The translations under genes were made by a program, and so were the position numbers. Of a stretch of DNA of 64,000 nucleotides, positions 25,799 to 38,997 are shown piece after piece. The notes beneath the pieces were generated by a model. That model ran no database searches. It had not been told where the DNA came from and worked only from the letters and a program-made list of their open reading frames with translations. The stretch is from the NCBI RefSeq assembly GCF_023159225.1, contig NC_063166.1, forward strand, positions 47,237,149-47,301,148, written 5' to 3'. This DNA is from Perognathus longimembris pacificus. Taxonomy: Eukaryota; Chordata; Mammalia; Rodentia; Heteromyidae. The stretch's first letter is position 1. The number at the start of each line of letters is the position of its first letter.

Positions 25799-27961
25799 GT
25801 GCGCTTGTGTGCACACACACTCCTAAAACTTGAATTCAGGGCCTGGGCACTGTCCATGAGCTTCTTTTGCTCAAGGTTAACACTCTACTTGAAAGGATAT
25901 TTCCCGGCCATCCCAGAGGACCACGCGGAGATAATCACAGGAGAAGAAGGTTCATAAGGAGGTTTATTAGTAGGGCCATAGTTCCCACAGGAGAGGGAGC
26001 TACATGACGTCTGCACCTTATCCAGGTGGCAGCTTCTCTCTCTCTCTCTGGCGGTGAAGGGGAAGTAGGTAGGTAGTGAGTAGGTGTGGCTCATTAGGTA
26101 TGGGTGGATCTGGGGGCTAGTGGGAGGAGCTGAGGACCTGAGGCTAGGGAAATGCTAACACTACTTCTTGAGCCATGGCACCACTTCTGGCTTTTTCTGT
26201 TTATGTGGTACTGAGGAATCAAACCGAGGGCTTCATGCATGCAAGGCAAGCACTCTACCACTAAGCCACTTTGCCAAGCCAGGGGATGTGATTTTTTTAT
26301 CTGTTCTGAGTCTAGGCCTAAAGAAGCTTTGGTACTTTTATTGTTCTTTTGAGGCCCTGGCCTCTTCCCTGAGAACAACTATCTTCCTTAGCCTGCTGGG
26401 AAATAAGACAATATACAACAAAGAGTAACCAACCCAGTTGTTCAGAGGTATTTGAATCCAGCCAAAATCAGTAGTTTTCAGACATTAAAAAAAAATTCAA
26501 TTGAGACTTTAAGAGCAACCCAAACTAAATCTCTTATGTACAGGATCAAGAGCTAAATAAATACTTTTTATTGAAAGCACTAAGCTTTGGGATAGTTTGC
26601 TTAAATAGCCAATACAATAATTAAGGAGAGTGAGAGCAGAAAGTTATCTTAGTGCAATGGCAACACCCAACTACATGCCAGCCACCTGAATCTGAATGCT
26701 TTATTAGCAGTTAAATAAAAAGTCATCTCTTTGGCCAAGAAAAGACAATATCCTTTTGGTTCAATATGATTAAACGCCCATTGATAATGTGTTAAAAATT
26801 ACATTATACTCTCCAAGAGCATTCTTAGTTTAAGTGGAATCTTATTGGACAGACAGGGAGCAAAAGTGAACATTTGTTTTCCCAACAAAGGAAGAGACTG
26901 GCCCAACCTCAGAAGTGACATCTTTTCATGACTGTTAAGAAATGAATTAATGTTCAATGTCAAGTTTTACCTCAGTGGAAACCAGTTAAAGGATAAACTA
27001 TTTGAAAATGAAAGAAAAATTTAAAGCATCCTGTCTTCAAACAAGTTTCCCAGCAGCAGACCTTGAGTCAAGGAGCTGTGTACAAGTGGTTTATTAAGGA
27101 GGAAAACAGCAAAAGGTTAAGGGAAGCAGGAAGAGGAGGCCAATTGAGGATGCGAGCTTAGGCAAAGCTGGAGCATGGCTCCAGCCTGAATCCACAAGAA
27201 AGGTCTGAAAAAGTATAATTACAATAATTTTGTTATATAAATTACATCTTAAAATATTTTTTATAATAACCACACTTAGAAAATACACATAAGCAGATTT
27301 GAAATTAAAATTGGAAAGAATCTCCTGATGTTGCAACAATGTTCAAAAGCATTAGAAAAAAGAAATCATTTCAAAAAGACTTCATTTTTGCCCAAAATCT
27401 TTCTTTCAGGTACAAAATGCAAAACTTGTAAATTTTACTGTACATAATTTGATCAGGCTAAAGTAGCATATCAATCTCATTTTTATAAAATAAAAACAGT
27501 TAACTATAAATGCTTAAAACGACTAATGACCAACTCATAAATATATTAATTCTGTTCCTGGAAGGTAGATTTGTTGGAAATTAGTATGCTGTTTCTTACA
27601 TTTCATAGATTTTCTTAAAAACTTTAAACATCTAGCTCTGTTTCAGCTACTTGGATCTATATTCCCTTGAAAAGCCAAAGTACTAGTGAACCAGAGAGAA
27701 TGCAAGCTGTAATGAGACAAAGGCTCCATCCAATCTTTTTTAAAATTATCATCTTTTTAAAATTATTATTTATTTATTGTCAAAGTGATGTACAGAGGGG
27801 TTACAGTTTCATACATAAGGCAGTGGGTACATTTCTTGTTCAACTTGTTACCTCCTCCCTCATTTCCGCCTTCCCTCCTCCTTCTTTCATTCTTCCCCTG
27901 CCCCATGAGTTGTTCAGTTAGTTTACACCAAATGGTTTTTCAAGTATTGCATCCAAATCTT

Positions 27962-27992
<31 letters not shown>

Positions 27993-30900
27993 GCCAGTCC
28001 TGGCCTTGAACTCAGGGCCTGAGCACTGTCCCTGGCCTCTTTTTGCTCAAGGCTAGAACTCTGCCACTTCTTCTGCCCATTTTCTATATATGTATTCCCC
28101 AGAGCTTTATGTATACAAGACAAGCACTCTTGCCACTAGGCCATACTCCCAGTCCGCAAATCTTGTTCTTGGTTCTAAAGAGTTTAGCAGTAACAGCTAG
28201 TAGAAAAAGTGAACACGTCGCCCTCTGGTGGCGGCCATGAAAAGGCAGGAAAATATAATTCTGCAATGTTGACTATTTTTTAAGATCAAACTTCGTTATT
28301 CAAAGTGGTAACCACTTTGGCGATAGGGGAGAAATACAGAATCTCAGATTCTGCTCTAAATCTTCTGAATCAAAATCTGCATCTTAATAGGCTCCCAATA
28401 GGTGATGTCCATGTTAACACTGAGAAAGTTCCTGTTTAGAGAATAGCAAAAATCTTCCTCAAAGGGCTGGGAATATGGCCTAGTGGCAAGAGTGCTTGCC
28501 TCGTATACATGAAGCCCTAGGTTTGATTCCCCAGCACCACATATATAGAAAATGGCCAGGAGTGGCGCTGTGGCTCAAGTGGCAGAGTGCTAGCCTTGAG
28601 AAAAAGGGCCAGGGACAGTGCTCAGGCCCTGAGTCCAAGGCCCAGGACTGGCAAAAAAAAAAAAATCTTCCTCAAGGATATTTATTTCTTAAGTTTTTTG
28701 TCCGCATCTAGATAGATGCCATAAGCATCGCTAACTAAAGAGATCAGCAATGGAGTACAGAGAACTTCAGAAAGAAGAAAAAATGAAAGTATCTTTAGTC
28801 CTCATATATAACTTGTCTAAATATAAAACATTCATGTCCTAATGGTGCTGTACTGGAGACCATAAACATTAATTCAGACTACTCAAGAATGAAGGTAGGG
28901 GCTGGGGATATGGCCTAGTGGCAAGAGTGCCTGCCTCATATACATGAGGCCCTGGGTTCGATTCCCCAGCACCACATATACAGAAAATGGCCAGAAGTGG
29001 CGCTTGGCTCAAGTGGCAGAGTGCTAGCCTTGAGCAAAAAAAAAAAAAGAAGCCAGGGACAGTGCTCAGGCCCTGAGTCCAAGCCCCAGGACTGGCAAAA
29101 AAAAAAAGAATGAAGGTAGGAACATCTTAACAGCAGCTCCTCCCAAAGAAAAAGCCTCCTTCTGTTCTGCCAGTGTATAACAAGGGATTAAGGTCCACAG
29201 AACAAAGTAGTCCATCTTCATTCTTATGGCCCAGGGCCCTTTTCTTTGACTTTTTCACCATCTAAGCTATTATTCTGAACAGAAAGATCTTTTGAGGTTT
29301 AAAGTCTAAAACTACACTGTCCAATATGGTAGCCAGTAACTGATTTACATAACAGTTAATTGAATACAATTAAATTTTCAGTTCTTCAGATGCATCAGCC
29401 ACATGCACTGCATGCCACTAATGACTAGCATATCGGAAAAAGCAGTTTCAAAATATTTCCGTCAGAAAATTATGTGGCATAGAGCTGATCTAGAAAGATG
29501 TGTGCATTGGGCAAAATCCTATAAACTGGAAAGAAGAGAAAACAGAAGATCAAGAACTCTCTTTGAGGGCTAGCTCAGTAGAAGAGCACTTGCCTTGCCT
29601 GGGCAAGGCCATGGGTCTTCGGCACCACCAAAAAAAAGCAAAACAAAACTTGTCTGATATGGAGTGTGTTTAGGATTAACAGATATTCAAACAATTAAAA
29701 TTTTTAAAACTAACCAAATGATATGGCTAAAAAACTGAGACACTATACATACATATTTCTGTAAGAATTAAAAGTTATGATAAAAGATAATTTTGAAAAC
29801 AAATTAGGATTTCCTACCATTAACTAGTGATCTCTTTTCATTACTGTTATTTTCAAACCTAGAAATTCATGAACAAAGTAACCTGTTTTGCTATTTTAAA
29901 ATTTTTCAAATAGTAGAAGCCATTCTGAAACTGAAAAAGCATTTTACAGTGGTTTGTTAATTACCCCACCTCAGCAAAGAAATAAAATCACAATCATTAA
30001 AATATGAATTGCTTTAAAGATGAAACATGGCATATCACAACTTGAAAATAACATCCATCAAAAAAAAAGATCTCTACAAATTCATTTCTCTCTCCTCATT
30101 ATCATGGCAAGATACAAAAGAAAAAGTAATTAAGTAAAAAAATAAAACACAAGTAGAGAAATGTAATCATTCATGTCTCCTGTCCCCAAAACAAATCCCT
30201 TGCAGGCTGTCTTCACCTACCCATTCATGGAAGGCAGGGTTTCTGGGGAAACAAATTTAAGTAACTACAAGATATGAACACTAACCATTTCATACATGTT
30301 AACTGATTAGTCCCTCATTCATAAATATTATCAGACCAAAGACAGGAGATGATTAAGGAAAAGCAAAAGCACAAAAGAGAAGCAAAAAGAAACAACTATC
30401 CCTGAAAGTAACATGCATGATTCAGGAATAAAATGTTCTTCAAATATAGGTAAAATACATATAAAATTAATATCCTTAAATGCAACTTAAAAGGCTGTGA
30501 CAAATGCCATACAAATATAAGATGATAGGCTCAGGACTTAGCTCAAATGGTAGAGTGCTTGCTTAGCAAATGCCAAGCCCTAAGTTCAATCTGAAAGACA
30601 GAAAAAGAGAAAGGAAAGAAAGGAAGGAAGAAGGAAGCTGCTACAAGAAGCGATAAAAAAATACATAATTCTTAGAAAAATAAAACTATGATTTTTCCCA
30701 GATTATAAAATGTAGCAGTAGATAAACTGAATTATAAATGAGAAATGTAAAGGTCAACTTAAAGTTTGGGGGGAAAAAAAGAATCCAAGGGATATATTAT
30801 CAATTCAATAAACTCATCCATTTAATGCTACTGGAAAATGAAAAAATAATGGAAAGGAATAAAATAATTGAAAATTAATTTTCTCTTTGAAAAGAAAGAA

Positions 30901-33900
30901 AAATTTCCACAAGGAAATTTCAGAACTCAAGAACAGATACCACTATGGAGTAGACACATTATGAGACAGCAGACACATCTAATCAGTAGCAACAGAAGCT
31001 TTTTTCACAGTTGTGAGTGACAGGACTAAATGTGATATATTTTATAAATTTAAAGACAAAGTAACAAGGTTATATATAATATAGTTTATGAATCTAAAGA
31101 TAGATGGGTTACAAACAAATTAAACTATGGCTTGTTACTTATTGTAAAACACATTCTCACTCAGAGATGGTAAAATGTGCAAAGGAAAAGTGTGACTTGC
31201 TATAAATGAAACTCAAAGTCTATATTCAAACAAGTGATCAATATAGGAATAAAATTAAAATTTTTTTTAATCTTAAGTTTATTATCCATACCTTCCCCAT
31301 GAGGAAGAATAGGCTAATTTGAGTAAGTTCTTTGGTAGATCAAGAAAAAAGTGAGGGAGGGGGGAGAATTAGGAAGGAGAGACGGTGGGAGAAAAATGAG
31401 GGAGGAGGTAACAAGTTTGACAAGGAAATGTACTCACTGCCTTATGTTTGTAACTGTAACCCCTCTGTGCATCACCATGACAATAAAAAAAAAATTTTAA
31501 AGAAAAGAAAAAAAATTTATGCAGATCACAAGAGCCACATGAGTCATATGTGAGTGCAAGAAAAAAACAACCATAAAAATGCATCCATGTTTCATTAAAC
31601 TAGGATGATTAGAAGATATCACTTTTTAAAAAGTAAAGTTTCAGGACACTCATTTTTACAGATCCAGCCATGTGGTGGGGATGGGAAGGAAAAACTGGGA
31701 GAGAGCAAAGGAAGAGGTTACATTGTCCAAAAAGAAATGTACTCAATACCTGACTTATGTAACTGTAACCCCTCTGTACATCACTTTTCTAACAATTAAT
31801 TTTTTAAAGAGTAATGTTTATATGTGTATCATACTATCACAAAAATGTTCTCCACTGGTTTTCAATTTTTAGAATCAATCCATAGATGAAGCATGAAAAT
31901 CTTAACGAGTTAAGGAATAGAATGTAGATGATGCTGGTGGTATTACAAGATAAATCCCACCATGTAGGACTAACACCTGAACACTATCTGACATAGTCAA
32001 ATCAAGAAATGGAGAACAAACTATTTCAAATTGTTAACAGTAATTACTTCTGAGGAGCATCCTTGGGTTTTGTCATTACTATTCTGACTTTTCTTTTCTG
32101 CTATGTGCGTGCATGGAGAAATCATCCAGCCTCTCCAAAGGTAGGCTAGGAAAAGTTCCCAGAATATCTCTAAGTAAAAGTTGTCTCAGTCTGTCTTTAA
32201 AAAGTAAGTTTTCTGAACACTGGAGAGCAAGGAGTCTCACTTCATTTATGTGTACCAAAAAGAGATAACCTAATTTGTATCTAGTATCACAAAACCATTT
32301 TTACCCCACCCATCCCACCCCACCCCAAAAAACTGTAGCCATACCTGATAGGTCTTTAGAACATGTAGCCAGCTTTTCCAAGTGACTGTTGATTTTCTCA
32401 ATGGCTTTGAAGTTCTTATTCCTCTTCAGGACATCCACAGGAGACCGAGACTGTCGATTCAGAATAGTGGGGTCTGCTCCAAGGCGCAGAAGCATCTGCA
32501 CATTCTCTGTCTGTCCTAGGTCGGGCCAAAATGAAAAGGGGGGATTGTCATGGTTCCTTCCATAAGGAGATGTTCCCATGAGTAGTCTTTCTCCAAACTG
32601 TCTAGAGAAAAAGGACCAGGCCCCCTCTTTAAGGAACCTAAATTACCAGCCTTGGCAGTCCACCCAACTCCCCAAAGCAAGAAGTCCTATGTGGAGTGGG
32701 AAGGACAATAGCTTTTCAGAAGTGCGTTCCTCTCTCTACCTTTTTCCCCTCTCCTTGGCAACAGCAAGGAGAGGGGAAATCTGGTTACCAGGCAACAGCT
32801 ACAGCTGTAAGGATAAGAGCAAGCTGTGACTTCAGATTTCTTTATTCCCTAGAGTGGAAATAGAATATTGTTTGGGGGGGGGGAGCCTGCCTGAGGACAG
32901 AAAAAAAGAGAGGCAATGCTTTGGCATCAGGGCTTTTGTTGCTCTTATAACCCTCCCAGTTCCATCCCTCTGGCTGTCCGCTCTATTTGTTGCTTTGATT
33001 TACCTATTTGCTACTCATCAAGGTGACTCTGTGACCACTGATGCAACAGTTTTCAGAATAAACCATATATTCCTGGGGATGTACAAACACTTAAGTAGGC
33101 ACATAGAGTTAAATAATCAATACCTGAAATCCAACTTCCACATGTAACCTTTACTAAAACTCAGCTTGTCATCTTTATTTCAAATATCATCTCTGTTCAC
33201 TATGGTATTCTCTTTTTCCATCTCCCCAGTCACACATTCTCATCATTTGCTTTACACAAATAAAATTCATTCTTCTTACCCATCAAGAATCCCACTGTGC
33301 TCTATTGGATAAATGACCAGGAATGGGATTGCTGGGTCATGGGGAAGTTCTATGTTTAGTCTTTTGAGGAACCTCCATATTGCTTTCCCAAGTGGCTGAA
33401 CAAGTTTACATTCTCACCAACAGTGTAAAAGAGTTACCTTTTGGGCACATCCATGCCATCATCTGTTATTACTAGCTTTCTTGATACTGGCCATTGTAAC
33501 TGGGGTGAGGTAGAATCTCAATGTTGTTTTGATTTGCAATTCCTTTATGGCCAGAGATATTGAACACTTCTTCGTGTTCAATATCTGGCCATTCTTACTC
33601 TTCCTTTGGCCATTCTTACTCTTCCTTTCTGAGAAGTCCTTAGCCCTTTTTATTAATTGGGTTGTTGTTTCTTTGAGTTTATTTTGGTGGGGGTATATTT
33701 TGATTATTAGGCCCTTGTCTGACATATAGCTGGTAAAAATCTCCCATTCTGTGGACTTTCTATTTAGTTTGTTAGCTATAGTGTTTGCCATGAAGAAACT
33801 TTAAGTTTGATGAAATCCTGTTTATGCAATATTTTTTTAATTTATGATTCTGAATCTTTACTTAGAAAGTTTTGACGTGCCTTTGTTAAAAGACAAAAAA

Positions 33901-36900
33901 ATTCCACAATATAACCTAAAATTAAGTAAGGAAGGGGGTAGGTTGGGAGGGATGGGTGAAAATGTTGAAAGGGGTGACAGTGATCAAGATGCTCTGTACT
34001 AACAAATTGCTTTGCTGCATGGTAATTCCTTCCTACAACTACTTGAAGATAATAAATATATCCCCCCCCAAAACAAAGAATCTTACTGTGATAGGCAGGA
34101 TTCTAAGCATCCAACACTCCTGATTCATGTTATATAAATACCTCTCAGTTATTCAATCAAATATTAATGTAGGTGATGAAACTCTACAAATATAATTAAA
34201 GTATACACCTCAAGAAGCAAAGGCCTGTTTCCTATCTACATCTTAAAATAAGACTGCCTATGTCCGTTAATAAAATAGCTGGAAATTTGGTAGGATGTAA
34301 ATTAACCTCATGCTTGAAACAGAATTAATATTTTATTATGGGGAGTCTTTTAGTCCTTTGTACTGTATTATTTCTATTTATTTATTTATTTTTGTCTCAA
34401 ATTTTTCAACACTGTGATCCTAATTTTGATTTTTATATGTTTATTAGTATATAAAATGCATTTTATTAGCCTTGTATCTTATAATCTTGCTAACTCTACT
34501 AATTAGGTAATCTCTTAATGGCTTCTTGTTTATGTTTATATATGTGTGTGAATTCTTAAGTTTTCTTCTACAAATAGAAACCAATTTCTTATTTAAAAAA
34601 TAACTTTATACAAAATGTACCAGGAACATGATTTTAATAAATATTACACTAAATTATTATAATTTTTCACACCAGTAAACTTATCTGCTCCATTTTATTT
34701 CCTCACAGATAACTCATTTTGTTTTGTATATATAGTATATATTATGTCAGTCTGAGCTATCTAGAAATAATGTTTATAATTCCAGAGTCTTGATCTCTAC
34801 AATGTCATTTACAACATTTTACTGAAAAATAAAGCTTTGTACTTAAAAAAAAAAAAGAAGAAGAAGCAAAGGCCTCACCATCACCTAGCCAATCAAATCA
34901 TCCTATCCTGCTAGCTCTGTTCAAAGACTAACACTTGACCAAAACTTAGCCACAATCAAATCATTCTATCCTTTATTATTTAGACACACTGTTAAAACTT
35001 TTAGTGAAATATAAGGAGAAGGTATATCTGGCTGAAAGCAAAATGCGGCAGAAAATTTAAGTCTGAATTTCTAATGCCTAAACTTAAAGAGCACCTGACT
35101 AGGAACAAAATTAATTTTTAAAAAACAGATTCAAGATAAAAATATACTTGAAGATATCATCGAATCAAACTCAGAAGTCTTCATTCATATGAGCAAGTTA
35201 AATTGCTCTCTTTCTTTTCTAAACCAGGTTGAGTTTGTGACTTCCAACAAGTCCCTATAAATTCTCACTTCTTCAGTTCTAGGAGATGGCCTAATTTTTA
35301 GGCTTGGGTTTGCTCTTGACTCACAATCAATTCCTTGAGATGTTGTCTTCCTAGGCCTCTAAACTCATTCTGCTTCAGAACCAAGAGTATTTCCATTAAA
35401 TGCTCTAACTAGTAATAGCCATCAAAACATCAATAGAACTGAAGATAGAACTAATGCCCTAATGATGCTGCAACATCAAATCACACATTTGAAATTCAGG
35501 CCAGATAAAAGACTCTGAAAAGTTCTTGACTTTTAACATACAAAGAAAAAAAAAACTCAATGCTTAATTTGGAGATAATATCATTCACTGTTAGAGCAAC
35601 TTTTCTTTAGTTCAATAGTTTTGAAAGTCCAAATATAGACCAATTGCGCTGGAATTTTAAATTTACATGTTTTCATTTGTATATCATAAAATACTTGAAG
35701 AAAACATGAAATTTTAGTAACTTGTTCATAGTCTTTTGGGTAGATGCCCAAAAGTGGGGCTGCCACGTCACAGGGGAGCTCAATATTTAGCCTTCTGAGG
35801 AATCTCCATACCTCTTGCCAGAGTGGCTGAACCAGTTTACATTCCCACCAACAATGAAGTAGAGTTCCCTTTTGGCCACATCCCCTCCAGCATTTGTTAT
35901 TGTTAGTTTTCCTGATAATGGACATTCTTACTGAGGTGAGGTGGAATCTCAATGTTGTTTTGATTTACACTTCTTTTATGGCCAGTGATGTAGAGCACTT
36001 TTTCATATGTCTCTTGGCCATTCTCATTTCTTCATCAGAGAAGTCTCTTTTTAAGTCTTTAGCCCACTTGTTGAGGGGGCTGTTGGTTCTTTGGGGTTTT
36101 ATTTTGGAGGAATTTAATGTTTTCAGTTCTGCATATATTTTAGATATGAGGCCTTTGTCTGTTGTATGGCCGGTAAAGATCTTTTCCCAATCTGTGGGCT
36201 TTCTGTTTATCTTGCAAGCTATGTCCTTTGCCCTGAAGAAGCTCTGCAGTTTGATGCAGTCCCATTTGTCCAACCTTTCTTTGATTTGTTGCAATTCTGG
36301 AACTTTATTAAGGAAGTTTCGTCCTGTGCCAAGGAGCCCAAATGTTTCTCCTACTCTTTCTTGTAGTGTTTTCAGGATATCTGTTTTTATTTTGAGGTCT
36401 CTGATCCATTTGGAATTGATTTTGGTGCAGGGTGATATATAAGGATCTAGTTTTAGTTTGTTGCAGGTGTTGAACCGGTTTTGCCAGCACCATTTGTTAA
36501 AGAAGCTATCTTTCTTCCGTCCTATTTTTTAGCTCCTTTATCAAAGATTAAGTAGGCATAGTTCTGTGGGTTCATTTCTGGGTCTTCAGTTCTGTCCCAT
36601 TGGTCTTCAGGCCTGTTCCTGTGCCAATACCACGCTGTTTTTATTACTATAGCTTTGTAATACAGCTTGAACTTTGGTATTGTAAATCCTCCAGCACTGT
36701 TCTTTCTGCTTAGGGTTGTTTTTGCTACTCGGAGTCTTTTATTGTTCCATATGAATTTCTGGATTGCTTCCTCTATTTCATTAAAAAATGGTGTTGGGGG
36801 CTGGGGATATAGCCTAGTGGCAAGAATGCCTGCCTCGGATACACGAGGCCCTAGGTTCGATTCCCCAGCACCACATATACAGAAAACGGCCAGAAGCGGC

Positions 36901-38949
36901 GCTGTGGCTCAAGTGGCAGAGTGCTAGCCTTGAGCGGGAAGAAGCCAGGGACAGTGCTCAGGCCCTGAGTCCAAGGCCCAGGACTGGCCAAAAAAAAAAA
37001 AAAAAAAAAATGGTGTTGGGATATTAATGGGTATTGCATTGAATTTGTAAATAGCCTTTGGAAATATTACCATTTTCACAATATTAATCCTCCCAATCCA
37101 GGAGCATGGGAGGTTTTTCCATTTCCTTAATTCTGCCTTAATTTCGTTTTTCATGTTTTTAAAGTTCTCATCATATAGGTCTTTCACTTCTTTGGTTAAG
37201 GTTATTCCTAGATACCCAAAAGACTACAAACAAGAACACAAGCCACAAGCCCAACAATGTTCATCGCAGCACAATTTATCATTGCTAAAATATGGAACCA
37301 ACCCAGATGCCCTTCAGTAGATGAATGGATCAGGAAAATCTGGTACATATACACAATGGAATTTTATGCCTCTATCAGAAAGAATGACATCGCCCCATTC
37401 ATAAGGAAATGGAAGAATTTGGAAAAAATTATACTACATGAAGTGAGCCAGACCCAAAGAAACATGGACTCTATGGTTTCCCTTATAGGAAATAATCAGC
37501 ACAGGTTTAGGCTAGTCACAGCAGAGGATCATAATAGCCCAACAGCTATGCCCTTATAAACACAGACCATGTTATGGAAATGAGTGTTATATCACTGTTG
37601 TAATTACTTTCAACATGCCATGTGAAACCATAGCTTCTTTTGTTGATGATCCTCTTGTATCCCCTTCCTGTGGTTGTCCCCGCGCTATCACTGTATCTCA
37701 CCTGAGTACCCTAGATACTGTATATACTGGTATTAGAACTAGGGAAGTGAAAGAGAATAACAAAATTGAGAGACAAAGGATAAACAAGACAAACAACTCC
37801 CAAAGCAATACTTGCAAAACCATTTGGTGTAAACCAACTGAACAACTCATGTAGGGAGAGGGGAAGGGGGAGGAGAGGAGGAGGAGGGGGGAATTAGGGA
37901 GGAGGTAACAAATAGTACAAGAAATGTACCCATGGCCTAACATATGAAACTGTAACCCCTCTGTACATCACTTTGACAATATATAAGTAATTTTTTAAAA
38001 GATTTTAGTAACATTTGTTCCCAAGTTATTGAAGGATAGAGTTTCTCCACATATGCCACTGGTACCTTTTAACCTTATATTCTATTTTAAATTTAAATAC
38101 AATTTATCTCTTTCCAAAGGACTAAACTAGTGATAGTCTCAACTAGGAAATTGTCCTACACATGCACAAATTTAGAAAAGCATATATACAAGTGGTGTCT
38201 GAGTATAAAAAATATTTAAACACTCATTAGTAGCATATGGAGAATAGAGAATACCACATAGAGAATACCATAATGATATCATGAAACAGCTATGACCGCA
38301 CTATCAGAGAAAGATGGTCAGTATATATTCCGTGTGCCTGAATTTATATTTAAAAGGGAAAAGTGGGGGGGGGGGGTTGGGAATATGGCCTAGTGGCAAG
38401 AGTGCTTGCATCCTATGCATGAAGCCCTGGGTTCAATTCCCCAGCACCACATATGTAGAAAACGGCCAGAAGTGGCACTGTGGCTCAAGTGACAGAGTGC
38501 TTAGCCTTCAGCAAAAAGAAGCCAGGGACAGTGCTCAGGCCCTGAGTCTGAGTCTAAGGCCCAGGACTGGCAAAAAATAAAAAATAAAAATAAAAATAAA
38601 TAAATAAAAGGGAAAAGTGGTATGAATATTATAAATATACATAATATACACTCGAGGGCTGGGTGCCAGTGGCTCACACCTGTAATCCTAGCTACTCATG
38701 AGGCTGAGATCTGAGGATTGAGGTTCAAAGCCAGCCTGGACAGGAAAGTCCATAAGACTCTTATCTCCAATTAACCACCAGAAAAACGGAAGTGGCGCTG
38801 TGGCTCAAGTGGTAGAGCACTAGTCTTGAGCTGAAGAGCTCAGGGACAACACTGAGGCCCAGAGCTCAAGCCCCAACTTACATATACATACATACACACA
38901 TACATGCAGAAGACTCATTAAGTTTGGTGGCTAACACTATAGAAAAGGA

Positions 38950-38997
<48 letters not shown>

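Noticed and set aside
35581..37559. Apparent proteins on both strands (for example 35965-36294 and 37257-37559)
   Set aside because: They are fragments of L1 ORF2 in an inverted, frameshifted L1, not host genes.
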